64,000 bases of DNA from Microbacterium proteolyticum (GCF_014192415.1 NZ_JACHXY010000003.1:653542-717541), one strand, 5' to 3'; shown: positions 25,297 to 33,959, counted from the stretch's first letter. Numbers and translations are program-made. The notes: generated from the sequence alone by a model not told the origin.

Positions 25297-25713
25297 TTAG
25301 GGGCGTGGGAGGGCTTTCATGGAGTTGTTGCGGGGGTCGTGGGTCAGTTCGGCAAGGCCGAGGGCTTCGAGGAGTGGTGGCAGGTACATGCCGAACCGGC
25401 CGCGGTACCCGTTCCGGAGCCCGTACCACCCGCCCCTCGGGTTGTCGTCCGCTCGCCCGAACCACTCGACGGTGCCCGGCTGGGCGGGTTTCTTCTCGTC
25501 TGCCGCACCGAGAAGCACCCATCCGTCGTGTTCGAGCAGCCAGGCGTGGAGGTCGTCGATGGCGGTCGCGTCGTACTTCAGGGTCGTCGAGCCGACCTGG
25601 CACACCAGGACCGGGGGCGTCACCGTGTCGTCAACGAACATCGTGTAGGCCGACGTTCCCGGTGCGGTGGCCAACTGCCACGGGTCCTCGGGGGTTCCTG
25701 TTCCGGAGGTCAT
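25297..25713 (-). CDS. Small protein of unknown function (DUF6855-like)
   Basis: A 138-residue soluble protein beginning TGTGTPEDPWQLATAPGTSAYTMF, then LVCQVGSTTLKYD, DDLHAWLLEHDGWVLLGAADE and the conserved-looking end GWYGLRNGYRGRFGMYLPPLLEALGLAELTHDPRNN. I recall a family of short actinobacterial proteins with this pattern (DUF6855, name from memory); no function is known. AAGGTG lies about 11 nt before the ATG at 25713. It sits in a recombination scar beside an alcohol dehydrogenase remnant, away from any operon, so it was probably inserted there. Confidence 0.65.
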   Translation of the reverse strand: MTSGTGTPEDPWQLATAPGTSAYTMFVDDTVTPPVLVCQVGSTTLKYDATAIDDLHAWLLEHDGWVLLGAADEKKPAQPGTVEWFGRADDNPRGGWYGLRNGYRGRFGMYLPPLLEALGLAELTHDPRNNSMKALPRP

Positions 25714-25904
25714 CAGAGGTGCACCTTTCTGCTCGGCCGGTGGTTCAGCAGACCATCAGCCATGACGCACATCCCCGGAAACGGGGCGACGGAGAAGACC
25801 TTCCAGACAGGTCACCGTGCTGGGTCGTGCCGTTGCGGCGAACTTTCCTCTCTCACCGAGCGCCTGTCAAGGGACGTCTCTCACACCGCAGATCGGCACG
25901 GGCG

Positions 25905-26039
25905 GTCATCCCCGTGCAGCAGGTCAACGAGGCCTTCGACGAGATGGTCGCCAACGACATCCGCTTCCGCTTCGTGATCGACAACAGCACCCTGGATGCC
26001 GACCGCGACAGCGCCGCGGAGCTGCCCGCGTCGCAGTGA
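25905..26039 (+). pseudogene. 3' remnant of a zinc-type alcohol dehydrogenase
   Basis: The open frame ending with TGA at 26039 encodes VIPVQQVNEAFDEMVANDIRFRFVIDNSTL and a short tail. This is the normal C-terminus of YahK/AdhA-type NADP alcohol dehydrogenases (NEAFDRM, then RFRFVID). No catalytic or Rossmann domain is found upstream; instead the small gene at 25297-25713 and unassigned DNA precede it. It is a truncated, non-functional fragment. The rest of 25714-26075 contains no other gene that I can support. Confidence 0.7.
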
Positions 26040-26075
26040 GTGACGAGAGGGGACGCGTCCGCCGGACGCGTCCCC

Positions 26076-28886
26076 TCAGCGCGTCGCCTTCTCCAACAGC
26101 TCCAGCACGTGCACGTACGACTCCCCCGTCGCCTTCGTCATGCCGAGTTCGCACGTGCGGTTGCACGACGCGAAGGCATCCGCGCCCCACTCGGCGACCT
26201 CGGACGCCTCGGGAGCGGTCGCGGCCTCCGTGAGCTCGGGGTGCAGCATGCCCCGGTCGCCCGCGTACGCGCAGCACCCCCACGAGTCGGGCACTCGCAC
26301 CTCGGTCGCGACCGCCTCGCCCAGCGCGCGCAGGGCCGGATCGATCCCCAGCTGCGTCGACGAGCACGTCGGGTGCAGGGCCAGCAGGTCGGCGACCGGC
26401 GTCGGGGTGAGACGGGGAAGGAGAATGGATGCCGCGAACGCCACGGCATCCACCACCTCCACGCCCTCGTCGCGCAGCGTTGCGGCGAACCCTTCGGTGC
26501 AGCTCGACGCATCGCACACCACCGGCAGCGCGCCCTCGCGGGAGGCCGCCCGCACGGCGGCTCTCACGCGGGCGGACATCGTCGCGTGCCCCTTCGCGTA
26601 GCCCTTCGACGACCAGGGGGTGCCGCAGCACAGCGCATCGATGCCGTCGGGCACCACCGCCGAGACGCCCGCCCGTTCCAGCAGGCGGGTGAACGCCGCG
26701 GTCGCGCCGATGCCGCCCTCCGGACCGAACATGCTCCCCACGCACGCGGGGAGGAACACCGCGACGGGCTCCACACCCGCCGCGCCGACCCGAGACCCCA
26801 GCGACCGCCGCGATGTCCCACCCGCGGGCAGCTCCGCCGAGTACCGCGGCACGGTGTCGGTCCCCAGCACCGTGCGGGCGGCATCGGTGATCGTCCGCAC
26901 GGCGGGTGTCGGCAGGGCGGAGGCGACGGTCAGCGCCGCGGATCCCGCCCGGGTCACCGCGCCCCACCCGGTCGCCGCCGCCGACCATCCCGCGGCGAGC
27001 ACGGGATTGGCGTCCTCCCGCCGGAAGCGCTTCATGAGCGTTCCGGTGTTGATGAGCACGGGGCACGCCGTCTGGCACATGCCGTCGACGGCACAGGTCT
27101 GCACCCCGTCGTAGTCGTAATCGTCCTGCAGCGCGGTGACGAGCGCTCCGTCACCGCTCTCTCGGGCAGCGGTGACCGCCCGCCGCACGACGATCCGCTG
27201 CCGCGGGGTCAGCGTCAGCGAGCGGCTCGGACACACCGGCTCGCAGTAGCCGCACTCCACGCAGCGGTCGGCCTCGGGCTCGATCGACACCGGCGCCTTG
27301 AGGTGGCGCATGTGCGCCCCGGGGTCGTCGTCGATGATCACCCCCGGGTTCAGGATGCCGCTCGGGTCGAGCAGACGCTTGAGCTCGACCATCACGTCGT
27401 ACAGCTCGTCGCCGTACTGTCGGCGCACGTACGGTGCCATCGCCCGCCCCGTGCCGTGTTCGGCCTTCAGGTTGCCGCCCGCCGCCAGCACGAGGTCGAC
27501 CATCGCGTCGGTGAAGCCCTCGAAGCGCCCGAGCGCCTTCGCCCCCTCGAAGCGGTCGGTGAGCATGAAGTGGATGTTGCCGTCCTTGGCGTGACCGAAG
27601 ATCACGCTGTCGTCGTAACCGAACCGCGCGAACAGCTCCTGCAGGCCCGCGCACGTGTCGGCGAGACGCGCGACGGGCACGACCACGTCTTCGAGCAGCG
27701 CCGTCGTGCCGCTCGGCCGTGCACCGGCGACCGAGGCGTAGAGGCCCTTGCGGAAGGTCCAGGCGGCGGCACGCTCGGCGGGGTCGCTCGAGAACACGGC
27801 GGGGGTGCGCAGATCTTCGCCACCCAGCACGCGCGAGCCGCTGTCGGCCAGAGAGCGCAGGGTGTCGAGATCGTCCGCGTGGTACTCCACGAGCAGCGCC
27901 GCCTGCGTCGTCGCCTCGAAGCCGTGGATAGCGGCGGGGGTGCCGGCCAGACGCTGTCCGACGCGGAGCGAGGTGGCATCCATCAGCTCCAGCGTCGCCG
28001 CCCCCGTCGACACCAGGGCGGGCAACGACCGGGTGGCCGCGTCCAGCGTGGGGAAGACCGCGAGCGTCGTCGCGATGGCCGGGCGGATCGGCACCGTGCG
28101 GAACGTCGCCTCGGCGACGAACGCGAGCGTCCCCTCCGACCCCACCGCGAGGTGCGCGAGCAGAGCCGCCGGGGTGTCGAAGTCGAGGAACGCGTTCAGG
28201 GCGTACCCCATGGTGTTCTTCATCGCGAACTGCCGCTCGATGAGCGCGACGCTCGCGGCATCCGCGACCACGCGCTCGCGCAGGCTCATCAGTCCGTCGA
28301 CCAGCGCGGGTTCGCGCGCCCGAAGCACCGCATCGGCATCGGGCGCCGCCGTGTCCACGACGGTTCCGGATGCCAGCACCAGTACGAGCCCCTCGAGGGT
28401 GCGGTACGAGTTCTCGACCGTGCCGCACGCCATGCCGCTGGAGTTGTTCGCCACGACTCCCCCGATCGTGCACGCGGCCTCGCTCGCCGGGTCGGGTCCG
28501 AGACGGTGCCCGTGCCGCCGCAGTCGCGCATTGACCTGGCGCACCGTGGCCCCGGGCTGAGAGCGCACGCGGCGTCCGCCGTCGAGCACGTCGATGCGTC
28601 CGAAGCCCTGCCGCACGTCGACGAGGAGTCCCGCCCCCGACGACTGCCCCGACAGGCTCGTCCCACCCGAGCGGAATGTGACAGGGGTACCGGATGCCGT
28701 GGCCCCCCGCAGGATCGCGCCGACCTCGCGCGCGTCGGCGGCGATCACCACGGCATCCGGGGTGAGGAGGTAATGCGAGGCGTCGTTGGCATAGGCGACG
28801 CGGTCGATCGCGCGGGTGCGGATGCGCGCGACGTCGGCGACGGCCGCGGCGATCTCCGGGGCGATCTCGGCGGCTGCCAGGGTCAT
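26076..28886 (-). CDS. FAD/4Fe-4S D-lactate dehydrogenase-type oxidoreductase
   Basis: A 936-residue fusion of a GlcD-like FAD domain and a GlcF-like iron-sulfur domain, the layout of large respiratory D-lactate (D-2-hydroxyacid) dehydrogenases. The FAD part has VTFRSGGTSLSGQSSG (69-84), CTIGGVVANNSSGMACG and AEHGTGRAMAPY (475-486). Two ferredoxin-like clusters follow: CVECGYCEPVCP (542-553) and C598/C604/C608. The C-terminal part has the cysteine-rich CCGTPWSSKGY and WGCCAYAGDRG. It oxidises the hydroxyacid to the keto acid and passes electrons to the quinone pool. It lies 82 bp after the PfkB gene on the same strand, so it may oxidise an acid derived from the aldolase product. Confidence 0.87.
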   Translation of the reverse strand: MTLAAAEIAPEIAAAVADVARIRTRAIDRVAYANDASHYLLTPDAVVIAADAREVGAILRGATASGTPVTFRSGGTSLSGQSSGAGLLVDVRQGFGRIDVLDGGRRVRSQPGATVRQVNARLRRHGHRLGPDPASEAACTIGGVVANNSSGMACGTVENSYRTLEGLVLVLASGTVVDTAAPDADAVLRAREPALVDGLMSLRERVVADAASVALIERQFAMKNTMGYALNAFLDFDTPAALLAHLAVGSEGTLAFVAEATFRTVPIRPAIATTLAVFPTLDAATRSLPALVSTGAATLELMDATSLRVGQRLAGTPAAIHGFEATTQAALLVEYHADDLDTLRSLADSGSRVLGGEDLRTPAVFSSDPAERAAAWTFRKGLYASVAGARPSGTTALLEDVVVPVARLADTCAGLQELFARFGYDDSVIFGHAKDGNIHFMLTDRFEGAKALGRFEGFTDAMVDLVLAAGGNLKAEHGTGRAMAPYVRRQYGDELYDVMVELKRLLDPSGILNPGVIIDDDPGAHMRHLKAPVSIEPEADRCVECGYCEPVCPSRSLTLTPRQRIVVRRAVTAARESGDGALVTALQDDYDYDGVQTCAVDGMCQTACPVLINTGTLMKRFRREDANPVLAAGWSAAATGWGAVTRAGSAALTVASALPTPAVRTITDAARTVLGTDTVPRYSAELPAGGTSRRSLGSRVGAAGVEPVAVFLPACVGSMFGPEGGIGATAAFTRLLERAGVSAVVPDGIDALCCGTPWSSKGYAKGHATMSARVRAAVRAASREGALPVVCDASSCTEGFAATLRDEGVEVVDAVAFAASILLPRLTPTPVADLLALHPTCSSTQLGIDPALRALGEAVATEVRVPDSWGCCAYAGDRGMLHPELTEAATAPEASEVAEWGADAFASCNRTCELGMTKATGESYVHVLELLEKATR

Positions 28887-28968
28887 ACGTCGTCCTTCGA
28901 TGTGTGCGGGCGGCGGGAGTGCGGACCGGCGGCGTCGCGCCCGTCGCCGGTGCCGCGTACGACCGCGC

Positions 28969-29967
28969 TCATGCCCGCGCCTCCTCGGTCAGCGCGCGCG
29001 AGAGATCGGGAGACGTCTCGACCACGGCCCGGATGCCGAGCGGCGGCCCCGCGACGATCGTCGACGCGTGCGCGACCGCGTGCGCCCCCCATTCGGCGGC
29101 CGAGGCGGCGGCGACGGCGAGCGGGTCGGCACCCCCGGCCGTGGCGGCCGGCGTCCGCGTGAGCCCGAGGAGGAACCCCGCGAGGGCCGCATCCCCCGCC
29201 CCCGCGGTGTTGGCGACGAAGGGGGCATCGGCGCGCGCGAAGACCGCGCGGTCGGCCGTGACCGCGATGAGGCCGTCGGCACCGAGGCTGGCCAGCACGG
29301 TCGTCACCCCGCGCGACACGATCTGTCGCGCCGCGGTGACCACATCGCCGAGGATGTGGAGCGGACGCCCCACCGCCGCCGACAGTTCCTCGGCGTTGGG
29401 GGTCAGCAGGTCGACGCCGATGGGGTCGGCGAGCAGCGCGTCGAGGGCTGCCCCGCTGGTGTCCACCGCGATGCGCGCCCCGTGTTCCCGCGCCACGGCG
29501 CGGACCGCGGCGAGATCGACGAGCTCACCGGCACCGGCGAGTTCGGGCAGGCTGCCCGAAACGACGAGCCACGGCTCGGGGCGAGCGGCGAGTTCCGCGC
29601 TCAACGCCGAGACCGCAGCATCCCAGGCCTCCGGCGACAGCGGCGGGGTGGGCGCGTTGACCTTGGTGGTGGCGCCGTCGGCGTCGATGATCGACGTGTT
29701 CACGCGGGTCGCCCCCGGCACCTCGACGATGCGCAGCAGGGGGGCGGTCAGCCCGCACCGGGCGAAGCGCACGTCATCGGCACCGAGCACGACCACCGCG
29801 GCGGTGTCCGCGCCGCCGGCGGCGAGGGCCGCCGAGACGTTGACGCCCTTGCCGCTCACCTCGCGCGTGTAGCTCTCGGCCCGGGTGAACGACCCGCGGC
29901 GCAGCGCTCCGATGCGGTAGGTGGCGTCGATCGCCCCTGCCGCGGTGAGGGTGACGATGCCGGTCAT
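28969..29967 (-). CDS. PfkB-family hexose-phosphate kinase (1-phosphofructokinase-like)
   Basis: A 332-residue ribokinase-fold kinase of the FruK/LacC/TagK branch: N-terminal IVTLTAAGAIDATYRI, sugar-binding SGKGVNVSAALAAGG, middle LLTPNAEELSAAVGR, and the catalytic anion-hole motif NTAGAGDAALAGFL. These enzymes phosphorylate fructose 1-phosphate, tagatose 6-phosphate or related sugar phosphates to the bisphosphate. The ATG overlaps the stop of the class II aldolase (ATGA at 29964), which ties kinase and aldolase to consecutive steps. The particular sugar phosphate is not decided by sequence. Confidence 0.88.
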   Translation of the reverse strand: MTGIVTLTAAGAIDATYRIGALRRGSFTRAESYTREVSGKGVNVSAALAAGGADTAAVVVLGADDVRFARCGLTAPLLRIVEVPGATRVNTSIIDADGATTKVNAPTPPLSPEAWDAAVSALSAELAARPEPWLVVSGSLPELAGAGELVDLAAVRAVAREHGARIAVDTSGAALDALLADPIGVDLLTPNAEELSAAVGRPLHILGDVVTAARQIVSRGVTTVLASLGADGLIAVTADRAVFARADAPFVANTAGAGDAALAGFLLGLTRTPAATAGGADPLAVAAASAAEWGAHAVAHASTIVAGPPLGIRAVVETSPDLSRALTEEARA

Positions 29968-30791
29968 GCGCCGCGTCCGGTGATGACGTCGAGCAGTCGA
30001 TGCACTTCGCCCGCGACCGCCGTGCGACCCGGCGCGAGCCAGCGGCGGGGGTCGATGGCATCCGGATCCCGTTCGAGCTCGCCGCGCACCGCCGCCGTCA
30101 GCACGGTGTTCAGGTGCGTGCCAATGTTGATCTTGCGCATACCCGCGCGGACGGCCCCGTCGATGCCCGCGTCGGCGACCCCGCTCGAGCCGTGCAGCAC
30201 CAGCGGCACCGGCAGCGCGGCGGCGAGCTCGGCGATGAGGTGCTCGTCGAGCCGGGCACTGCGCTCGCGCATCGCGTGCTCGCTGCCGACGGCGACGGCC
30301 AGGGCGTCGACCCCCGTGGCATCGACGAAGCGCGCGGCCTCGGCGACGTCGGTGCGCACGCCGGGAGAGTGGGCGCCCTTCCCGCCGATCTCGCCGAGCT
30401 CGGCCTCGATCCAGCCGCCGGCGGCGTGCACGCGGGTGGCGACGGCGGCGGTGCGCTCGAGGTTCTCGGCGTCGTCGAGGTGGGCCGCGTCGAACATGAC
30501 GGAACGGATGCCGACGGCCAGCGCCTCATCGACGAGCGCTTCCTCGGTCGCGTGGTCGAGGTGCACGACGACGGGCACCCGTGCGCCCTCGGCGAGGTGC
30601 AGCGCGGCGGCGGCGGCGGGCGCCAGGCCCCCGTGGAACGCGATGGCGTTCTGCGACAGCTGGAGGATGACCCCGCTGCTCGCGGCTTCCGCGCCGGCGA
30701 CGATCGCCTCGGCGACCTCGAGGGTGATGAAGTTGAAGGCCCCGACCGCGCGGTGCGCGGCGAGCAGTTCGGGCATGTCGGCCAGCGGCAC
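29964..30791 (-). CDS. Class II (zinc) ketose-bisphosphate aldolase, GatY/KbaY-like
   Basis: A 275-residue class II aldolase. VVVHLDHATEEALV holds catalytic Asp79 and zinc His80; SVMFDAAHLDDAEN, GSEHAMRE, LVLHGSSGVADAGI and KINIGTHLN supply the other metal and phosphate-binding residues. It cleaves a ketose 1,6-bisphosphate to DHAP and an aldehyde; tagatose-bisphosphate aldolases GatY/KbaY and FbaA share this pattern. The GTG at 30791 is used because AAAGGA lies 5 nt before it. It is the first gene of the aldolase-PfkB-dehydrogenase set and is separated from the binding-protein gene upstream by two hairpins and two palindromic elements. Confidence 0.88.
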   Translation of the reverse strand: MPLADMPELLAAHRAVGAFNFITLEVAEAIVAGAEAASSGVILQLSQNAIAFHGGLAPAAAAALHLAEGARVPVVVHLDHATEEALVDEALAVGIRSVMFDAAHLDDAENLERTAAVATRVHAAGGWIEAELGEIGGKGAHSPGVRTDVAEAARFVDATGVDALAVAVGSEHAMRERSARLDEHLIAELAAALPVPLVLHGSSGVADAGIDGAVRAGMRKINIGTHLNTVLTAAVRGELERDPDAIDPRRWLAPGRTAVAGEVHRLLDVITGRGA

Positions 30792-30811
30792 GGAGGTCCT
30801 TTCGAGGCGCG

Positions 30812-30873
30812 CGTGAGTTGGCGCAGTGTGTCGCTTCGAGGCGGACCGAAGCGGCCAAGTCGGGCAATTCACG
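30812..30873. repeat. 62-bp palindromic element, copy 3
   Basis: Exact reverse complement of 13222-13283. It lies 21 bp upstream of the class II aldolase start, so it may influence that gene's leader. Confidence 0.8.
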
Positions 30874-30887
30874 CGGGGAGGGAGGGT

Positions 30888-30929
30888 GGATGCCGGGACC
30901 TGGCGCGAGCGCGCGAGGTCCCGGCATCC
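30888..30929. terminator. Hairpin between palindromic elements
   Basis: Perfect arms GGATGCCGGGACCT (30888-30901) and AGGTCCCGGCATCC (30916-30929). Counterpart of 13170-13211 in the other transporter copy. Confidence 0.55.
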
Positions 30930-30943
30930 GGGGGTGCGGTGCG

Positions 30944-31005
30944 CGTGAGTTGCCGCAGTGTGTCGCTTCGAGGCGGACCGAAGCGGCGATGTGGGGCAAT
31001 TCACG
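30944..31005. repeat. 62-bp palindromic element, copy 4
   Basis: Same design as 13094-13155 (reverse orientation), with several changes in one half (GATGTGGGGCAATTCACG). The inner CGCTTCG/CGAAGCG hairpin is unchanged. Confidence 0.75.
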
Positions 31006-31017
31006 CGGGGAGGGGGT

Positions 31018-31058
31018 GGATGCCGGGACCCGGCGCGAGCGCGCAGGTCCCGGCATCC
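31018..31058 (-). terminator. Hairpin after the binding-protein gene (copy 2)
   Basis: Perfect arms GGATGCCGGGACC (31018-31030) and GGTCCCGGCATCC (31046-31058), 6 bp past the stop. Confidence 0.75.
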
Positions 31059-31064
31059 GGGGGG

Positions 31065-32054
31065 TCAGCAGCTGGACTTGTAGACGGCGTCGGCGCCGTC
31101 GGTGGCGATGTTGTCTTTGGTGAGGATGGTGAATCCGGTCTGGATCTTCTCCTCGGTGGCTTCGCCCTTGAGCGCGGCGATGGCCTGCTTGACACCGTCG
31201 GAGCCGATGGTGGCGGGCTCCTGGGCGACGAGGGCTTGGACGGTGCCGGCTTCGAGGGCCTTCACCTGGGCGGGGCCGGCGTCGAAACCGACGATGGTGA
31301 CCGAGCCCTGCTTGCCGGCCTGCTGGACGCCGGTGGCGGAGCCTTCGGCGGCGAACAGGTTGGCGGCGAAGATGCCGACGATGTCGGGGTCCTTCTGCAG
31401 CGCGGCGGTGACGATCTCCGCGGCGGTGGAGGGCTCGTTGTGGGAGTACTGCACCCCCACCGACTCGAACTTCGAGTCCTTGGCGACGGCGTCTTCGAAG
31501 CCCTTCGCCCGCGCATCCGTGGTCGAGATGCCGGGGTCGACCGAGACGACGAGGACCTTGCCGCCGTTGGGGTTGGCCTCTTGAATCGCCTCGAACGCGG
31601 CCGCTCCGCCGCCTTCGTTGTCGGACGAGATCTGCGACACCGCACCCGAAGGATCCTCCAGCGTCGTGTCGACGAGGACGACCTTGATCCCCGCCGCCTC
31701 CGCAGCCGCGATCGGCGCCTGCATGGCCGACACGTCGGTGGGGGCGATCAGCAGAGCGTCGGGCTGAGAGGCGACGATCGCGTCGACGATCGGCTTCTGC
31801 AGGGTCGGGTCGAACTTCTCGGGGCCCTGGGTGGTGACGGTGGCGCCTTCCTTGGCGGCTTCGTCCTGGATGCCGCACTGCATGGAGATGTAGAACTCAT
31901 CTCCGGCGACGCCCTGCACGAACGCGATCTTGTAGCCGCCATCCGAACCGCCCGAGGCGGATCCCGATGACGAGCCGCCGGAGCACCCGGCGAGGACGAG
32001 GGTGGCTGCGGCGCCGAGGGTGGCGAACGCGAGAACCTTGCTGTTCCACTGCAT
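31065..32054 (-). CDS. Sugar ABC transporter substrate-binding lipoprotein (copy 2)
   Basis: A 329-residue type I binding lipoprotein. The signal peptide ends LVLAGCSGG with lipid Cys24 and a Ser/Gly linker, both different from copy 1. From YKIAFVQGV on, the protein is the same as copy 1 except for three residues. The DNA is also nearly the same except for one short diverged patch around 31500-31620, where even synonymous codons differ; this is a mark of gene conversion around an unconverted island. It is the last gene of the LacI2-ManA-FGGY2-ABC operon. Confidence 0.93.
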   Translation of the reverse strand: MQWNSKVLAFATLGAAATLVLAGCSGGSSSGSASGGSDGGYKIAFVQGVAGDEFYISMQCGIQDEAAKEGATVTTQGPEKFDPTLQKPIVDAIVASQPDALLIAPTDVSAMQAPIAAAEAAGIKVVLVDTTLEDPSGAVSQISSDNEGGGAAAFEAIQEANPNGGKVLVVSVDPGISTTDARAKGFEDAVAKDSKFESVGVQYSHNEPSTAAEIVTAALQKDPDIVGIFAANLFAAEGSATGVQQAGKQGSVTIVGFDAGPAQVKALEAGTVQALVAQEPATIGSDGVKQAIAALKGEATEEKIQTGFTILTKDNIATDGADAVYKSSC

Positions 32055-32098
32055 TGTGATGACCGTTCTCTCTTGGTGTGGTGTCGGATGCCGTGGCG

Positions 32099-33181
32099 TC
32101 AGCCCCGACGTCCTCCACTGACGAACTTGCGCCAGAGGCTTTGGGTGTTACCGCGGGTCGCCGCGGTGCGGCGGACCTGGTCGACGTATACGGCCGTGAT
32201 CAGCACCGCGCCGACGGCGACCTGCTGCCAGAACGGCTGCACGCCGGTGATGACGAAGCCGTTCTGCAGCACCGCCGGGATGAACAGACCGACGACGGTG
32301 CCGAAGATGGTGCCGACGCCCCCGAAGAGCGAGGTGCCGCCGATGACCACGGCCGCGATCACGTTGAGGTTGGTCTGCGACTGGCCGGCGATCGCCGTGG
32401 TCGAGAACTGCGAGAGGGCCAGGATGCCGGCGAGCCCGGCGAGCGCCCCCGACAGCGTGTAGACCGAGATGAGGTGGCGGTCGACCTTCACGCCCACGCG
32501 ACGAGCGGCCAGCTCGCTGGAGCCGACGGCGTAGGTGTAGAGGCCGAACTTCGTGAAGTGCAACACGATCGCCCCGATCACGACCACCACGAGGGCGATG
32601 ACGCTGATGATCGGCAACGAGCCGAAGACGTTGCCGTACCCGATCGAGACCGTCAGCACGGTGGGCACGTCGCGCACGTCGACGCCGCCGGTGAGGATCT
32701 GCGCGAGACCGAGGGCCATACCGAGCGAGCCCAGCGTCACGATCAGCGGCGGGATCTTCGCCTTGGCGATGAGGAAGCCGTTCAAGAGCCCCCAGCACAC
32801 GCCGCTGAGGATCGAGACCAGGATGCCGATGGTCGCGACACCCCAGCCCTCGCCGCCGAGCGCGCGCATGACCAGGGCCGAGACGACGCCCGAGAACACC
32901 AGGACCGAGCCGATCGAGAGGTCGATGCCCGAGGTGATGATGATGTACGTCATGCCGACGCCGAGCACCGCGAGGATAGAGGCGTTCTGGATGATGAGGC
33001 GGAAGTTCGACCACTGGGCGAACGAGTCCGGGGCCAGCGCGCTGAAGATCAGCACGATGACGATGAGGATGATGAGGATCTGGAAGGCCTGCGCCTTCAG
33101 GAGCCCCATGAAGAAGTTGGGCTTCGAATCGTCGAACGTCCCGATCGCGACGGTCTCGGTGGGAGGGGTCCTGACGCTCAT
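32099..33181 (-). CDS. Sugar ABC transporter permease, FrcC/RbsC-like (copy 2)
   Basis: A 360-residue CUT2 permease with about nine membrane helices, including GMTYIIITSGIDLSIGSVL and VIGGTSLFGGVGTIFGTVVGLFIPAV. The N-terminal 60 residues and several loops differ from copy 1 (KPNFFMGLLKAQAFQILIILIVIVLIF), while SFAQWSNFRLIIQNASILAVL and the last 60 or so residues are almost unchanged. The ATG at 33181 overlaps the ATPase stop by 4 nt. It partners the ATPase at 33178 and the lipoprotein at 31065, although near-identity means the copies could exchange subunits. Confidence 0.92.
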   Translation of the reverse strand: MSVRTPPTETVAIGTFDDSKPNFFMGLLKAQAFQILIILIVIVLIFSALAPDSFAQWSNFRLIIQNASILAVLGVGMTYIIITSGIDLSIGSVLVFSGVVSALVMRALGGEGWGVATIGILVSILSGVCWGLLNGFLIAKAKIPPLIVTLGSLGMALGLAQILTGGVDVRDVPTVLTVSIGYGNVFGSLPIISVIALVVVVIGAIVLHFTKFGLYTYAVGSSELAARRVGVKVDRHLISVYTLSGALAGLAGILALSQFSTTAIAGQSQTNLNVIAAVVIGGTSLFGGVGTIFGTVVGLFIPAVLQNGFVITGVQPFWQQVAVGAVLITAVYVDQVRRTAATRGNTQSLWRKFVSGGRRG

Positions 33182-33957
33182 TTCTGGTCGTCCTTCGTGA
33201 CGGCGCCGGTCATGAGCCCGACGAGTTCTTCCATGGAGGTGTTCTTCGCGTCGATGTTGGCCACGCGGGTGCCCAGGCGCAGGACTTGGATGCGGTCGCA
33301 TACGTCCATCACGTGGGGCATGGAGTGGGAGATGAGCACCACGGCGATGCCTTTGTCGCGGACGCGGCGGATCGTTTCGAGGACGTTCTTGGTCTGACGC
33401 ACGCCCAGGGCGGCGGTGGGTTCGTCGAGGAACACCAGGCGTCCGGCCCAGTGCACGGCGCGGGCGATGGCGATCGCTTGACGCTGCCCGCCGGACATCT
33501 CCCCCACGGGGGAGGTGAGGGAGCGGACGGTGGCGCCGAGTTCGTCGAACGCGGCGCGGGAGGCGACGGCCATGTCTTTGGTCTTCATGAACCCCAGCGC
33601 CCCGGCGAGTCCGGGGCGGCGGATCTCGCGGCCCAGGTACATGTTCTGCACCGGGTCCAGGTGGGGGGCGAGGGCGAGGTCCTGGTACACCGTTTCGATG
33701 CCGAGGGCGGAGGCGACCTGCGGGTTGGACATCTCGATCGGGGTGCCGTCGAAGAGGATCTCGCCCTCGTCGATGGCGAGGTTTCCCGACAGGGCCTTCA
33801 CCAGCGTCGACTTCCCGGCACCGTTGTCACCGATCAGGGCGGTGACCTCCCCGGGATAGACCTCAAAATCGACGTTGTTGAGGGCCCGGACATGACCGAA
33901 CTGACGCGACAAGCCGCGCGCCTGCAGCACCGGGACGGCGGTGGTGACTGACGACAT
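33178..33957 (-). CDS. Sugar ABC transporter ATP-binding protein, FrcA-like (copy 2)
   Basis: A 259-residue single-domain ATPase with the same Walker A GDNGAGKST, signature MSGGQRQ and Walker B LVFLDEPTAALG as copy 1. Apart from the start (SSVTTAVPVL against STTTTVPVL) the proteins are identical. AAAGGAG precedes the ATG at 33957, and the FGGY2 stop lies 2 bp upstream, so the genes are tightly coupled. Confidence 0.93.
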   Translation of the reverse strand: MSSVTTAVPVLQARGLSRQFGHVRALNNVDFEVYPGEVTALIGDNGAGKSTLVKALSGNLAIDEGEILFDGTPIEMSNPQVASALGIETVYQDLALAPHLDPVQNMYLGREIRRPGLAGALGFMKTKDMAVASRAAFDELGATVRSLTSPVGEMSGGQRQAIAIARAVHWAGRLVFLDEPTAALGVRQTKNVLETIRRVRDKGIAVVLISHSMPHVMDVCDRIQVLRLGTRVANIDAKNTSMEELVGLMTGAVTKDDQK

Positions 33958-33959
33958 CG

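Larger units (their letters stand above)
30812..33898 (-). repeat. Large inverted duplication, right copy
   Basis: Collinear with 10185-13283 on the opposite strand. Position sums stay at 44,083 through the ATPase and permease and about 44,100 after a 17-bp indel before the binding protein, which shows that few indels separate the copies. Confidence 0.9.

Noticed and set aside
22996..25977. A 993-codon open frame on the plus strand
   Set aside because: It runs antisense through FGGY1 and out of frame through the kinase-HAD gene. The translation is Arg/Ala/Pro-rich without any domain, as expected from high GC.
26040..29162. A 1040-codon open frame antisense to the D-lactate-dehydrogenase-type gene
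   Set aside because: The opposite strand encodes a full FAD/Fe-S enzyme with all motifs; the antisense product is Arg/His/Gly-rich noise.
32148..33014. Second reading frames inside both permease genes
   Set aside because: They follow the permease codons out of frame in both copies and encode only Arg/His-rich sequence.
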